DNA of 64,000 nt from Myxococcales bacterium (GCA_029861865.1 JAOTYL010000012.1:83209-147208); one strand, 5' to 3'; positions 1 to 9,311 are shown, counted from the stretch's first letter. Notes: generated from the sequence alone by a model not told the origin. Program-made: numbers and translations.

Positions 1-25
1 TTTTCGAAGGGTTAACCGATGCAAG

Positions 26-44
26 AAGGGGACTGCCCTCTTTT
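26..44. repeat. GGGGAC-GTCCCC palindromic repeat, copy 1
   Basis: The sequence AAGGGGACTGCCCTCTTTT is a variant (two changes) of a palindrome found three more times in the window at 55857-55875, 60101-60123 and 63808-63828. It overlaps the last bases of the xdhC stop codon, so it forms the immediate 3' flank of that gene. The T-run on one side and A-run on the other would give a terminator-like stem in either direction. Terminator function is inference. Confidence 0.6.
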
Positions 45-906
45 ACTCGTCGTGGCAGCAGGAGCTTTGGGCTTCGGTGCCGGTCGCTGTTGCCTCTTGT
101 TGGGGTGCCTTCGAAGGGCGCTCGGTCGTCACTGCGATCGATTCGCGCTGCGCGGTGATCGCGGCGATGATGCTGACGGCGATCTCTTCTGGGGTTTTGG
201 CACCGATGTCGATCCCCGCGGGGCCATCCACGCGACTCCACGCCTCACGAGACACGCCCCGGCGCTCCATGGATCCGTGAAGAGAAGAGAAACGCTTCGG
301 GCTCGCGACGACGCCGAGGTAAGCCGGAGCAAGCTCGACAGCCTTGGCGATCGCGTCTTCGTCGAACACCCCGTGGGTCGCGACGACGATGGCGGCTTCG
401 TCCGAACGTCTGAGCTCGACCTCATCGAGGGAAGTGAGCACAGTCGCGCCTTCGAGCGGAGGGCGCTCAGTCATGTCGACCACCGTGACCATGTAGCCCA
501 CCGCGACGCCGAGCTCGACAAGCGCTTGGGCGACCGGCGAGTTGCCGAACACCACCAACTCTCGCTTCGCCCGATGTGGCTCGAGGTAGATCTCGAGCTC
601 ACCGCCGCTGTAGCAAGTCATGGGGACGACGACGAGGCCCTCCCGGTCGTTGGGAAGGCCTTGATCGGGCGTGATCTGAACAACGCGACAGGCGCCATCC
701 GAGAGCGCAAGCTCGGCTTCCTTCTTGATGGTCGGCTCTGCACAGCTTCCACCGATCCATCCGTGCACTACTCCCTCCTCGGTGACCACGGCCTTGTCGC
801 CTGGCTTTGCGGAGGTGGGTGCGACCGCGCGGATAACCGTCGCCAAGACATAGCCCTCGCCCTTGGCCTCGAGCTCCTTCGCCGTCCGATACCAGCGGTC
901 CATCAT
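43..906 (-). CDS. XdhC/CoxF-family molybdenum hydroxylase maturation factor
   Basis: This 287-residue protein belongs to the XdhC/CoxI family. These proteins bind the molybdenum cofactor, protect it and help insert or sulfurate it in xanthine dehydrogenase-type enzymes. The N-terminal XdhC segment shows GWIGGSCAEP near residue 50. The C-terminal Rossmann-like domain starts around residue 115 (ELVVFGNSPVAQALVELG) and ends with AKTPEEIAVSIIAAI, typical of the family. It begins 20 bp after the large subunit gene and is the last gene of the minus-strand cox run, so it most likely serves the CO dehydrogenase. In Oligotropha the corresponding gene is coxF or coxI; the sequence alone does not settle which. 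Its stop codon lies in a palindromic repeat. Confidence 0.85.
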   Translation of the reverse strand: MMDRWYRTAKELEAKGEGYVLATVIRAVAPTSAKPGDKAVVTEEGVVHGWIGGSCAEPTIKKEAELALSDGACRVVQITPDQGLPNDREGLVVVPMTCYSGGELEIYLEPHRAKRELVVFGNSPVAQALVELGVAVGYMVTVVDMTERPPLEGATVLTSLDEVELRRSDEAAIVVATHGVFDEDAIAKAVELAPAYLGVVASPKRFSSLHGSMERRGVSREAWSRVDGPAGIDIGAKTPEEIAVSIIAAITAQRESIAVTTERPSKAPQQEATATGTEAQSSCCHDE

Positions 907-926
907 TCCATTCTAGTGACGCGGGC

Positions 927-3362
927 TCAGTCTGTAACCCCATTATCCCGAAGCAATTTCCATACTTTCGGCGGGGTGATGGGGATGTCGATGTGCCGGA
1001 CGCCCAAATGCCAGAGGGCATCAACCACCGCGTTCGCAATGGCAGGTGGGGCGCCCACGGTCGGTGATTCTCCGACGCCTTTGGCGCCGATCGGATGGTG
1101 AGGAGACGGGGTGATGGTCTTACCGAGCTCCCACTTGGGCGACTCCACCGCGGTCGGCACGAGATAGTCGGCCAGGGTGCCGGTTAGGTTCTGACCATTC
1201 TCGTCGTAGACGATCTCCTCGTACAAAGCTGGGGCGAGTCCCATGGTGAGGCCGCCGTGAATCTGACCTTCGACGATCATCGGGTTGATGATGTGCCCGC
1301 AGTCGTCGACCGCCACGAAGCGACGGATCGCAACCTCGCCGGTGCCTTTGTCGATGTCGACGACGCAGATGTAGCTGCCGAACGGGAACGTCAGATTGGG
1401 CGGGTCGTAGTAGTCGACCGCTTCGAGGCCGGCCTCCATCCCCTGCGGATGATTCGTGTACGCGGCAAATGCGATCTCTTGAATCGTCTTCGCCTGGTCG
1501 GGCGATCCCTTCACTTGAAAACGATCGATGCTCCACTCGAGGTCGTCTTCCCCGACTTCGAGCAAATGTGCGGCGATCTTCTTGGCTTTGGCCTTGATCT
1601 TCCGCGACGCCATCACTGCGGCGGCACCTGCCGTGGGAGTAGAGCGGCTCGCGTAGGTGCCGAGACCGTAGGGCGCGGTGTCGGTGTCGCCCTCTTCCAC
1701 TTCGATGTCGTCGGAAGGAAGGCCGAGCTCTTCTGCGATGATTTGAGCATACGTCGTCTCGTGGCCCTGACCCTGAGACTTCGTCCCGAAGCGCGCCATC
1801 GCCTTGCCCGTCGGATGGATTCGAATTTCGGCAGAGTCGAACATCTTGATGCCCAAGATGTCATAGTCTTTCGAGGGACCCGCGCCGACCACCTCGGTGA
1901 AGCTCGAGATGCCGATACCCATCAGTTCGCCGTTGGCGCGCTTTTGCTTTTGCTCTTCGCGAAGCGCGCGGTAGTCGATCATGTCCATCGCCTTCTTCAA
2001 GGCCGCTTCATAGTTCCCGCTGTCGTATTCCCAACCGGTTGGCGACTTATAGGGGAACTGGTCCGGACGAATGAAGTTTTTGAGCCGGTAGTCTGCTGGG
2101 TCTTCGCCGAGCTCGTGCGCCATGATGTCTGTCATGCGCTCGATCATGTGAACCGCCTCGGTGACCCGGAACGAGCAACGGTAGGCGACGCCCCCGGGCG
2201 GCTTTGTCGTATAGACGCCATCGACTTCGACGTGGGCTGCCTTCATGTCGTACGACCCTGTGCAAATGCTGTAGAGCCCCGCCGGGAACTTCGACGGGTT
2301 GGCGGCGGCGTCCGCGGCGCCGCAGTCGGACAAGGTCTTCACGCGGAGCCCCGTGATCTTGCCGTTCTTATCCGCGGCCATTTCAGCCTCGATGTGATAG
2401 TCGCGCGCAAAGCTGTCAGCCTGGAGGTTCTCGCTTCGGTCCTCGATCCACTTCACCGGCTTGCCGGTCACCAAGCTGGCCACCGCACAGATCACGTATC
2501 CTGGATAGACAGGCACCTTGCCGCCGAAGCCTCCACCGATATCCGGAGATATGATCTGAATCTTATGCTCCGGTAGGCCGCTCACGAGCGCAAAGACGGT
2601 TCGGTGGGCGTGCGGTGCCTGAGAGGTCATGTAGATTTGCATGTGCGACCGCGCTTTGTTGTAGTTCGCGACCATGCCGCAGGTCTCGATTGACGAGACG
2701 TGAATGCGCGGGATGTAGAGCTTTTCTTTGACCACCGTGGCGGCGTCTTTGAAGACCGCATCGGTCGCTGCTTTGTCCCCCGCTTCCCAGTGCCAGATGT
2801 GATTGGTCTTCTTTTCTTTGTCGTCCCGAACGATGACGTTGTCGTTCATAGCCTCGAAAGGGTCGACGACCGCGTCGAGTGGCTCGTAGTCGACGTACAC
2901 CTGCTCGATCGCATCAGCTGCGACGTAACGACTCGTCGCGATCACCGCGCAAACTTCTTGCGCGTAGTAGACGACCTTGTCGATCGGCAACACCATCTGC
3001 GTGTCCGACATCAGAGTCGGCATCCAGTGGAGATCACCGGCCGCCTTGAGGTCTTCACCTGTGATGACCGCAAGAACACCATCCATCTCGAGCGCCGCGC
3101 TGGCATCGATACTGTTGATCTTCGCATGGGCATACGGGCTTCGAACGATGTCCATGTAGAGCATCCCGGGAAGCTTCACGTCGTCGACGTAGTTGCCCTT
3201 GCCCTGAATGAAGCGCGGATCCTCTTTGCGCTTCTTGCGGTGACCCATCCCGCAGATCTTTTCGGGAGTCTTGATCTGAACTTCGTCAGTCGTGGGAACC
3301 TTCGCGGAAACGCCCGCTTTTTGCTCGCTGTGGTGCTCTTTGCGATCGTCGAGCTGAGGCAT
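927..3362 (-). CDS. coxL: Aerobic CO dehydrogenase large (molybdenum) subunit, form I
   Basis: The protein has about 811 residues, the usual CoxL length, and binds the molybdopterin-cytosine dinucleotide and copper of the Mo-Cu active site that oxidises CO to CO2. The loop around residue 396 reads AYRCSFR. This is the signature of form I (true CO-oxidising) CoxL; the cysteine is the copper ligand known from Oligotropha. Form II homologues have AYRGAGR. Near the C-terminus KGVGESP carries the conserved catalytic Glu. GGGFGGK around residue 275 is the cofactor-binding glycine loop. The ATG at 3362 overlaps the coxS stop as TGATG, which favours it over the GTG one codon upstream (3365). Order M-S-L is that of form I operons. 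Confidence 0.95.
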   Translation of the reverse strand: MPQLDDRKEHHSEQKAGVSAKVPTTDEVQIKTPEKICGMGHRKKRKEDPRFIQGKGNYVDDVKLPGMLYMDIVRSPYAHAKINSIDASAALEMDGVLAVITGEDLKAAGDLHWMPTLMSDTQMVLPIDKVVYYAQEVCAVIATSRYVAADAIEQVYVDYEPLDAVVDPFEAMNDNVIVRDDKEKKTNHIWHWEAGDKAATDAVFKDAATVVKEKLYIPRIHVSSIETCGMVANYNKARSHMQIYMTSQAPHAHRTVFALVSGLPEHKIQIISPDIGGGFGGKVPVYPGYVICAVASLVTGKPVKWIEDRSENLQADSFARDYHIEAEMAADKNGKITGLRVKTLSDCGAADAAANPSKFPAGLYSICTGSYDMKAAHVEVDGVYTTKPPGGVAYRCSFRVTEAVHMIERMTDIMAHELGEDPADYRLKNFIRPDQFPYKSPTGWEYDSGNYEAALKKAMDMIDYRALREEQKQKRANGELMGIGISSFTEVVGAGPSKDYDILGIKMFDSAEIRIHPTGKAMARFGTKSQGQGHETTYAQIIAEELGLPSDDIEVEEGDTDTAPYGLGTYASRSTPTAGAAAVMASRKIKAKAKKIAAHLLEVGEDDLEWSIDRFQVKGSPDQAKTIQEIAFAAYTNHPQGMEAGLEAVDYYDPPNLTFPFGSYICVVDIDKGTGEVAIRRFVAVDDCGHIINPMIVEGQIHGGLTMGLAPALYEEIVYDENGQNLTGTLADYLVPTAVESPKWELGKTITPSPHHPIGAKGVGESPTVGAPPAIANAVVDALWHLGVRHIDIPITPPKVWKLLRDNGVTD

Positions 3363-3853
3363 CACTCACCTCCCGCGTTGGCGGCTTCAAGTTTTTCGGC
3401 TGCAAATTGTATGGCCTCGACGATCTTGTTGTAGCCGGTGCATCGACACAGGTTTCCCGAGATCCCGTGGCGAATCTCGTCCTCGGTCGGGTTGGGGTTT
3501 TCGGCCAAGAAACCCTTGGCGCTCATGATCATCCCCGGCGTGCAATACCCACATTGAAGGCCATGTTTCTCCCAGAATCCTTCTTGGAGGGGATGAAGCT
3601 CTCCGCCCGCCGCCAAGCTCTCGATCGTCTCGATTTCGGCGCCGTCCGCCTGCACCGCAAACATGGTGCAGCTCTTGATCGGTTTCCCGCAGATGAGCAC
3701 CGTGCAAGCGCCGCAGCTCGTGGTGTCGCATCCGATATGGGTACCAGTGAGCGACAAGTCTTCTCGGATGAAGTGTACGAGAAGCGTCCGCGCCTCGACC
3801 GAGCGAGTCACCTTCTCGCCGTTGATGGTCAAAGTTACTTCGTGCTCGCTCAT
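3362..3853 (-). CDS. coxS: CO dehydrogenase small (iron-sulfur) subunit
   Basis: This 163-residue protein carries two [2Fe-2S] clusters that pass electrons from the molybdenum site to the flavin. The plant-ferredoxin-like cluster motif is [12 protein letters not shown] with a further Cys at KSC (residues about 42-63). The second motif is CGYCTPG at about 102, with GNLCRCTGY at about 135. The open frame extends upstream to 3967, but that extension is antisense-like and lies inside coxM. The ATG at 3853 overlaps the coxM TGA as TGATG, giving translational coupling, and starts the expected [13 protein letters not shown]. Confidence 0.95.
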   Translation of the reverse strand: MSEHEVTLTINGEKVTRSVEARTLLVHFIREDLSLTGTHIGCDTTSCGACTVLICGKPIKSCTMFAVQADGAEIETIESLAAGGELHPLQEGFWEKHGLQCGYCTPGMIMSAKGFLAENPNPTEDEIRHGISGNLCRCTGYNKIVEAIQFAAEKLEAANAGGE

Positions 3854-4725
3854 CACTTGCCTCCCTTGGCCCGCGCCACGGCCCGCTGAATGGAGCGTTT
3901 CACCATGACCCGGGTGATGTCGCGCTTGTAATCGACGCCGCCTCGCAGGTCCGGCGACGGATCGCATTCGGCTGCAGCGGCCTTGCCCGCGGCTTCGACG
4001 ACCACATCGCTGATCGACTTGCCGACCAACTCGGCTTCCGCGCCCTTGGCTCGCATGGGTACGGCGCTCACGTTCGTCAAACCGATTCGTGCCTCGGCAA
4101 CCTTGTCTCCATCGAGTCGCACCTGAACCGCCGCAGCCGAGATCGCGTAGTCGCCCACCTTGCGTTCGAGCTTCGTGTAAGCGCCCCCACTCTTGGCAGC
4201 CGGCTTTGGAATCCGAATCTCGGTGAGAATCTCGTCGTCGGCCATCGCGTTTTCGAATAGACCAGTGAAGAAATCATCGATGGCGATGGTCCGTTCACCC
4301 TTCGGCCCCTTGGCTACCACTGTCGCGTTGTATGCCAACATCGTCGCAGGGTGGTCGTTCGCCGGGTCGGCATGCGCAATGTTCCCTCCCACGGTTGCTT
4401 GGTTTCGCACCAAGGGATCCGCGATCACCACTGCCGTGTCGTGCAGCAAGGGATACGAGCTCTTGACGATCGATGAGTCCTCGAGCGAGTGCTCTCGCGT
4501 CATGGCTCCAATGGCGAGATGGTCACCTCGCTCCTCGACATAACGAAGGTCGTTCAAGCGATTGATGTCGATCAGAATCGCCGGCATGGCGAGCCTAAAC
4601 CGCATCGCTGGAATGAGACTCTGTCCGCCGGCGAGGATCTTCGCGTCGCCCGCATGCTGTTTGAGCAGGGACAATGCTTCGTCCAACGACCGCGGAGAAT
4701 GATAGTCAAACGCTCCTGGTATCAC
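3853..4725 (-). CDS. coxM: CO dehydrogenase medium (FAD) subunit
   Basis: This 290-residue flavoprotein subunit of the molybdenum hydroxylase complex takes electrons from the iron-sulfur clusters. The FAD-binding PCMH fold shows [14 protein letters not shown] at about residue 31-45 and [17 protein letters not shown] at about 111, the two flavin-pyrophosphate motifs of the family. The start is GTG, supported by an AGGAG element about 7 bases upstream. Its stop overlaps the coxS start by one base. Together with coxS and coxL it forms the structural set coxMSL. Confidence 0.93.
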   Translation of the reverse strand: MIPGAFDYHSPRSLDEALSLLKQHAGDAKILAGGQSLIPAMRFRLAMPAILIDINRLNDLRYVEERGDHLAIGAMTREHSLEDSSIVKSSYPLLHDTAVVIADPLVRNQATVGGNIAHADPANDHPATMLAYNATVVAKGPKGERTIAIDDFFTGLFENAMADDEILTEIRIPKPAAKSGGAYTKLERKVGDYAISAAAVQVRLDGDKVAEARIGLTNVSAVPMRAKGAEAELVGKSISDVVVEAAGKAAAAECDPSPDLRGGVDYKRDITRVMVKRSIQRAVARAKGGK

Positions 4726-4755
4726 AGGTCTTCTCCTGACAAGCGGTGATTCTGG

Positions 4756-5364
4756 TTAACGAAGTAGAAGGTATATCACCACGCCCACGCCGACTAGAGC
4801 CAATACGACGAGCGCGACGCGTACCGGGGGTGGAATCAGATCTTTGGCGACTTCCTTGGCCACTTTGGTCGCGAATTGGGTTTGGCTCGCCTTGATGACC
4901 TCGGCGACTTCGCCCTCGGCAACGTTCGCGCGTGCCTTTACGTTGGCGTTCAAACCTTCGAGGCTCTCTTTAATGATGGCCTTCGCAGAGGCGTCGATCA
5001 GACGCTGTCCGACGCTGGCGATCCGGCCTCCGACTTGGGCGTCAGCGTCGTACTCCATTTTGGTTTCGTCGCCCTCGGGGGTGAGTTTGACGGCAGCAGT
5101 GGCTTTCACGAATCCAGGCGCGCCGCGGCCGTCGACCTTCATCGTGTACCCCCTTTCCTCTTCGACATCGCTCAGGTTCACTTTTCCATGGAATAAGCCC
5201 TGCACGGGCCCGACTTTGATGTTGAGGTCGCCGACGTAGGTGTCATCGACCAACTCCAACTTCTCGCACCCAGGCATGACGGCAGCGAGGACGACCGGAT
5301 CGAGCAGCGCGTTCCAGACGTCGGCGATCGGAGCTTCGAACTTATAGTCTCCTGCTAGCTTCAC
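4756..5364 (-). CDS. coxG: CoxG-type SRPBCC protein with C-terminal membrane anchor
   Basis: The first 150 residues form a START/SRPBCC fold of the CoxG family (LAGDYKFEAPIADVWNALLD, then PGCEKLE). They are followed by a charged linker and a single C-terminal transmembrane helix (VALVVLALVGVGVVIYLLLR). CoxG proteins are accessory factors of CO dehydrogenase thought to link the enzyme to the membrane and respiratory chain. The length of 202 residues is normal. The gene overlaps the end of coxE by 23 bp and is followed after 30 bp by coxM, so it probably shares their transcript. The membrane-coupling role comes from the family, not from this sequence. Confidence 0.88.
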   Translation of the reverse strand: MKLAGDYKFEAPIADVWNALLDPVVLAAVMPGCEKLELVDDTYVGDLNIKVGPVQGLFHGKVNLSDVEEERGYTMKVDGRGAPGFVKATAAVKLTPEGDETKMEYDADAQVGGRIASVGQRLIDASAKAIIKESLEGLNANVKARANVAEGEVAEVIKASQTQFATKVAKEVAKDLIPPPVRVALVVLALVGVGVVIYLLLR

Positions 5365-6502
5365 TCGAACCTCCCTTTCGCTTCGGCAACCGGGCTAGAT
5401 GATCTCTGAGCTGCCGAAGTGACTCGAAATCGTGAATCGGTAAGAAATCATCGACATAGGGCAGAACGGCCGCCATGCCACGAACTCTAGGCTGGTACCG
5501 GCGCTGTCCCAGCCGCGGATTGAGCCAGATCAACCGGTAGCAGCTGCGTTGAAGCGCCTGTGCCTCGCGCCTCAAGTGCTCGACGTCACCGGTCTCGCAT
5601 CCATCCGAAATCACGATCACGACGGCGCCTCGGCGAAGCACTTTCTGCCCCCACAACCGCCGGAACGTATGCAGGCTTTCGGCGATCCGAGTGCCCCCGG
5701 AGAAGTCGAGCACTTGCTGTGAGACGTCATCGAGGGAGGCGTCGACGTCGCTGAGCCGCAACGCATCGGTAACTCGAGTCAGGCGAGTGCCGAATACGAA
5801 CGCCTCGGTATCGTCGAGCTGCTGGCTGACGCCGTGAAAGAACTGAAGCACGATTCGACTGTAGAGCTCCATCGAGCCGCTGATGTCGGCGATCAAGACG
5901 AGGGGGCGCGTCTTTTCCTTCCGACGCTTTCGCGGAAGCTCGACGATCGTGCCTCCGCGCCTCGCCGCCCGCCGGAGAGCCTCGCGGTGGTCGAGCAGGC
6001 GGCCACGATCGCTCTTCATGAGACGGTGCGTTCGGCGTCGGCTGAAATCCCACTGGATCCCCGCCATCGCTCGACGAATCGCACGGAGCTCGTCGTCGGT
6101 GAGCTTCGAAAAGTCCTTCCGCCGAAGCCACTCGACCTCGGTAGCGGTTTCGGTTCGATCGGTGATCTCGATCTCTTTGTTTTGTCGCGCAGCTTTTTCG
6201 GCCATGAACGAGACGAGGCTTGGACGCTGAAAGTCTTCCGGGCGATGGCGTGGGGCCTGCGGTGTTTTCTGGGGTTCAGCCACATCACGCCGTCGCTCCC
6301 AGTATCGAGCAAAAGCGCGATCGAACACTGCGAGGTACTCGTGCCGGTTCATCAAGGTAGCCCGCGCCGCGTTGTACACTTCCTCACGGCTCAAAGGCTG
6401 GATCCAGGTGAACGACTCGCCGAAGCTCACGCTCTGGTCGACTCCGATCGGCAAACCCAGGCCCCGGAGCTCTTGAACGAACTCGACGACTCGCCACTGC
6501 AT
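5342..6502 (-). CDS. coxE: CoxE-like von Willebrand factor A domain protein
   Basis: CoxE is the VWA partner of the MoxR-type ATPase CoxD. In Oligotropha the pair matures the copper-sulfur part of the active site. The C-terminal VWA domain begins near residue 205 with the metal-ion-dependent adhesion motif DISGSM, followed by DFSGGT and ISDGCETGD. The N-terminal region (VQELRGLGLPIGVDQS) is typical CoxE. The ATG at 6502 starts MQWRVVEF; a GTG at 6520 would add six residues, and no Shine-Dalgarno element supports either. The next gene upstream on this strand, coxD, is 1.5 kb away, separated by an opposed gene. Confidence 0.9.
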   Translation of the reverse strand: MQWRVVEFVQELRGLGLPIGVDQSVSFGESFTWIQPLSREEVYNAARATLMNRHEYLAVFDRAFARYWERRRDVAEPQKTPQAPRHRPEDFQRPSLVSFMAEKAARQNKEIEITDRTETATEVEWLRRKDFSKLTDDELRAIRRAMAGIQWDFSRRRTHRLMKSDRGRLLDHREALRRAARRGGTIVELPRKRRKEKTRPLVLIADISGSMELYSRIVLQFFHGVSQQLDDTEAFVFGTRLTRVTDALRLSDVDASLDDVSQQVLDFSGGTRIAESLHTFRRLWGQKVLRRGAVVIVISDGCETGDVEHLRREAQALQRSCYRLIWLNPRLGQRRYQPRVRGMAAVLPYVDDFLPIHDFESLRQLRDHLARLPKRKGGSSEASRRL

Positions 6503-6590
6503 GGGGGGAGCGCCCGGCACGAAGGGAGAGCCTAACCTCTTTCATCAGTGGTTCCTAGGATGGCCGAGCCGTGCGAGTATCGGTGCTCCC

Positions 6591-8045
6591 GTGCGGAAAG
6601 TCGCGATCGGTATGGCCCTGGTTCTGGTCCTCCTTGGAGGTTGGGTGTTCCAGCGACTCCAGCCGCCGAAATCCGCGAGGGCCGCCGCTGACGACTTCGT
6701 TCTCACCGACGTCACGGTCATCGAGCCCACCCTCAGCCGCGGCGCCGCGGCGACGCTGCGGGTAGTCAACGGACGCATTCAACGCGGCACCGATCGAATC
6801 GATGGCGCCATGAAACTCCCTGACCTGAGTCACACGTACGTGCTTCCAGGTCTCGTCGACATGCACGCGCATCTTCCCCCCGATACACCGCTCAAGCTGA
6901 GCGGTTACTACTCTTTGCTGTTCTTGGCGCACGGCGTAACGACGATCCGCGACGCGGGCGATCCAGATGGCACGGCGGTCCCGGCCGCGCGAAAAGGGAT
7001 CGAGGATCACGAGTTCCCGGGGCCACGGATCTTCAGCTGCGGACCGTTCGTTGCAGGCGCTGAGCCACGCCGGTGGGCGAATACCGAGATCGTCGAGAAG
7101 CCGGAGGATGCGGAGCGCATTGCGAGCGCGCTCGTGGAGGCCGGACATAGCTGCATCAAAGTGTACGAAGATCTTTCGGTTGAAAAGATCGTGGCGTTGA
7201 AAGCCGCTGGAGAACGGCACGGTCTGCAGGTGATGGGTCATGTGCCTTCGCAGCTTTCTTTCGAAGAAGCGTTGGTCCCCGACGTTCAGCATTTCTTCGG
7301 GGTGCCCCAAGCAGAGAGCCTCAAGAGAGACCACGTCCTCAACCGCATCGCGGATTGGCAAGACGTCGACGACGCCCGCCTCGAGCTCATCGTCCAAACG
7401 ACGCTCGAGCACGGGATCATCAACACACCGACGCTCGTATCGTCTCACCGCCTGATGCTCTATCGAGACTACGAGGCGGCCAAGAGCGACCCCGCCGTCG
7501 TTCTGCTGCCACGGATTTTCTCCGATGTCGTGTGGAATCCGGTGTCCGGCATTCCTTACTGGAGAGAGATCGACGGGTTCTTACCAAGCATCGAAGACGC
7601 GTTCAGGAAAAAGCTCGATCTGGCCGGCCAGCTCCACCAGGCAGGGGCAACGCTTCAGCTCGGAACCGATACGCAACAGCCGTTCGTCGTCCCCGGTGCC
7701 AGCTTGCACGAAGAAATGATGCTCTTCATGCAGGCCGGCATTCCTTTGGAAGAGGTCTGGGCCATGGCCACGTGGAAACAGGGACAAACGCTGATGCCCG
7801 ACCTCGGCCGACTCACCGACGGCGCACCGGCGGACCTCCTGGTTTTTCGAGAAGACCCTACGCAGAGTCCCGAGGCCCTCGGCACCCTCGTGGCCGTGGT
7901 CGCCCAGGGTAAGTTGTATTTCAGCGATGAGATCGAACGCACCGTCGAACGGTACCGCGCACACTTCCGGGAAGGCCTGGTCGACGAGATCTCCCTTCCG
8001 ATCGCACGACGCAAGGTCAAGCAATCGGTTCTGCGCGACTACTGA
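6591..8045 (+). CDS. Secreted or membrane-anchored metal-dependent amidohydrolase
   Basis: This is an amidohydrolase of the imidazolonepropionase-like (COG1228) group, about 484 residues. From the GTG at 6591 the protein starts with VRKVAIGMALVLVLLGGWVF, a signal peptide or anchor; the frame is open back to an ATG at 6501. Metal-site residues of the TIM barrel are visible: DMHAH, the Lys of SCIKVYED, the His of VMGHVPS, and the Asp of LGTDTQ. The C-terminal LTDGAPADLLVF is the usual closing beta-sandwich motif. The substrate cannot be read from sequence. The gene lies opposite to the cox genes, its 3' end overlaps the coxD stop by 7 bp, and it has no known part in CO oxidation. Confidence 0.85.
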   Translation: MRKVAIGMALVLVLLGGWVFQRLQPPKSARAAADDFVLTDVTVIEPTLSRGAAATLRVVNGRIQRGTDRIDGAMKLPDLSHTYVLPGLVDMHAHLPPDTPLKLSGYYSLLFLAHGVTTIRDAGDPDGTAVPAARKGIEDHEFPGPRIFSCGPFVAGAEPRRWANTEIVEKPEDAERIASALVEAGHSCIKVYEDLSVEKIVALKAAGERHGLQVMGHVPSQLSFEEALVPDVQHFFGVPQAESLKRDHVLNRIADWQDVDDARLELIVQTTLEHGIINTPTLVSSHRLMLYRDYEAAKSDPAVVLLPRIFSDVVWNPVSGIPYWREIDGFLPSIEDAFRKKLDLAGQLHQAGATLQLGTDTQQPFVVPGASLHEEMMLFMQAGIPLEEVWAMATWKQGQTLMPDLGRLTDGAPADLLVFREDPTQSPEALGTLVAVVAQGKLYFSDEIERTVERYRAHFREGLVDEISLPIARRKVKQSVLRDY

Positions 8046-8896
8046 TACGACGGGTCGTTGACCAGCGCCTCCACGACCGAGATGTCTTCTTGGTTCTTCA
8101 ACACGACACCGAGGGTCTTGTGAACCTCGGTCGTTTCGAGCTCAGCGACGCCTAGGTGCATCAGCGCCTCTGCCCAGTCGAGCGTTTCTGCAATACCAGG
8201 AGGCTTAAGGAGATCTTCCTGGCGCAGCTTTTGGATGAACGCCACCGCTTGACGCTGCACGTGCTTGGAAAGGCCGGGAACTTTCATCGAAACGATTGCA
8301 AGCTCCTTGTCGAAGCTCGGGTAGTCGATCCAACAGTAGATGCAGCGTCGTTTGAGGGCATCGTGGATCTCGCGGGTGCGGTTCGAGGTGAGCACCACGA
8401 TGGGCCGATGCACCGCTTCGATCCTTCCGATCTCCGGGATCGTGACCTGAAAGTCGCCAAGCAACTCGAGGAGAAAGCTCTCGAACTCGTCGTCGGCACG
8501 GTCGATCTCGTCTATCAATAGAACTGCGGGTTTGTCGCGCTCCGGATCGATGGCCTGCAGCAACGGACGTTTCAACAGATACTCGTCGGAGTAGATCTCG
8601 CCGAGGTCTTCTTTCTGGCCCGCCTGCAAACGCAACAGTTGCTTCTGGTAGTTCCACTCGTAGAGCGCGTGATGAACGTCGAGCCCTTCGTAGCACTGCA
8701 AGCGAATGAGCTCCGTATCAAAGGCCTTACTCAAGACCCGCGCAACTTCGGTCTTCCCGACGCCCGGGGCCCCCTCCAAGAACAACGGCCGGCGCATCTT
8801 GAGCGCCAGAAAGAGGCTCATCGAAAGGTTGGGGTCCGACACATAGCCCTGCTCCTGCAGGACTGCCGTCACCTCTTCTTGGGAATCTAGGCTCAC
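8039..8896 (-). CDS. coxD: CoxD-like MoxR-family AAA+ ATPase
   Basis: This 285-residue AAA+ protein has Walker A GAPGVGKTE at about residue 41, Walker B LLIDEIDRAD at about 127, and sensor-type TSNRTREIHDALKRRC. CoxD of Oligotropha is a membrane-associated AAA+ chaperone that, with CoxE, helps build the [CuSMoO2] centre. The usual coxD-coxE pairing is present here but split by the opposed amidohydrolase gene, so coxD probably needs either its own transcript or a read-through RNA antisense to that gene. The start at 8896 gives MSLDSQEE; the next gene, on the other strand, begins 89 bp away. Confidence 0.88.
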   Translation of the reverse strand: MSLDSQEEVTAVLQEQGYVSDPNLSMSLFLALKMRRPLFLEGAPGVGKTEVARVLSKAFDTELIRLQCYEGLDVHHALYEWNYQKQLLRLQAGQKEDLGEIYSDEYLLKRPLLQAIDPERDKPAVLLIDEIDRADDEFESFLLELLGDFQVTIPEIGRIEAVHRPIVVLTSNRTREIHDALKRRCIYCWIDYPSFDKELAIVSMKVPGLSKHVQRQAVAFIQKLRQEDLLKPPGIAETLDWAEALMHLGVAELETTEVHKTLGVVLKNQEDISVVEALVNDPSYQ

Positions 8897-8984
8897 GGCA
8901 GAGATTCTAATCCCCGTCCGTCATGAGCGGTAGATCTAGAATTCGCGTTGCGAACGTCCTAGGGTTTCGGTTAGCAGGGAGTGC

Positions 8985-9287
8985 ATGGCAATGGAGATCG
9001 ACGATCATACCCGAACGGAGCTCGAAGCCGCCGCCTTTCGACAACTGGTTGGGCATCTCCGGGGAAGAACGGACGTGCAAAACATCGCGATGATGGACCT
9101 CGCGGGATTTTGCCGAAATTGCTTGTCGCGCTGGTACCAAGAAGCCGCCGAGGCCAAGGGCATCGACCTCGACAAAGAGGGTGCGCGGGAGCTGATCTAC
9201 GGGATGCCGTACGCCGAGTGGAAAGCGAAGTATCAGACCGACGCGACTCCCGAGCAGAAGGCGGCGTTTGAAAAGAGTCACAAGTAG
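8985..9287 (+). CDS. DUF1244 family protein
   Basis: This small protein of 100 residues matches the DUF1244 family: FRQLVGHLRGRTDVQNIA followed by the conserved AGFCRNCLSRWY with its Cys pair and Trp. Function is unknown; homologues are common in proteobacteria. An AGGGAG element precedes the start region. ATGs at 8985 and 8991 are both possible. It is followed after 24 bp by the cofactor gene, so the two may be co-transcribed, which hints at but does not prove a link to CO dehydrogenase maturation. Confidence 0.8.
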   Translation: MAMEIDDHTRTELEAAAFRQLVGHLRGRTDVQNIAMMDLAGFCRNCLSRWYQEAAEAKGIDLDKEGARELIYGMPYAEWKAKYQTDATPEQKAAFEKSHK

Positions 9288-9311
9288 GCGCTCGACCATG
9301 CGCTTGGGTCT

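Noticed and set aside
1257..2576. Open frame of 439 codons on the plus strand
   Set aside because: It is antisense to coxL, which has clear motifs throughout.
927..3362. Xanthine dehydrogenase or form II CoxL as the identity of the large subunit
   Set aside because: The active-site loop is AYRCSFR, not AYRGAGR, and the gene order is coxMSL.
6555..7448. Minus-strand frame of 297 codons inside the amidohydrolase, which might have joined coxD to coxE
   Set aside because: No recognisable domain; the plus-strand amidohydrolase explains the region.
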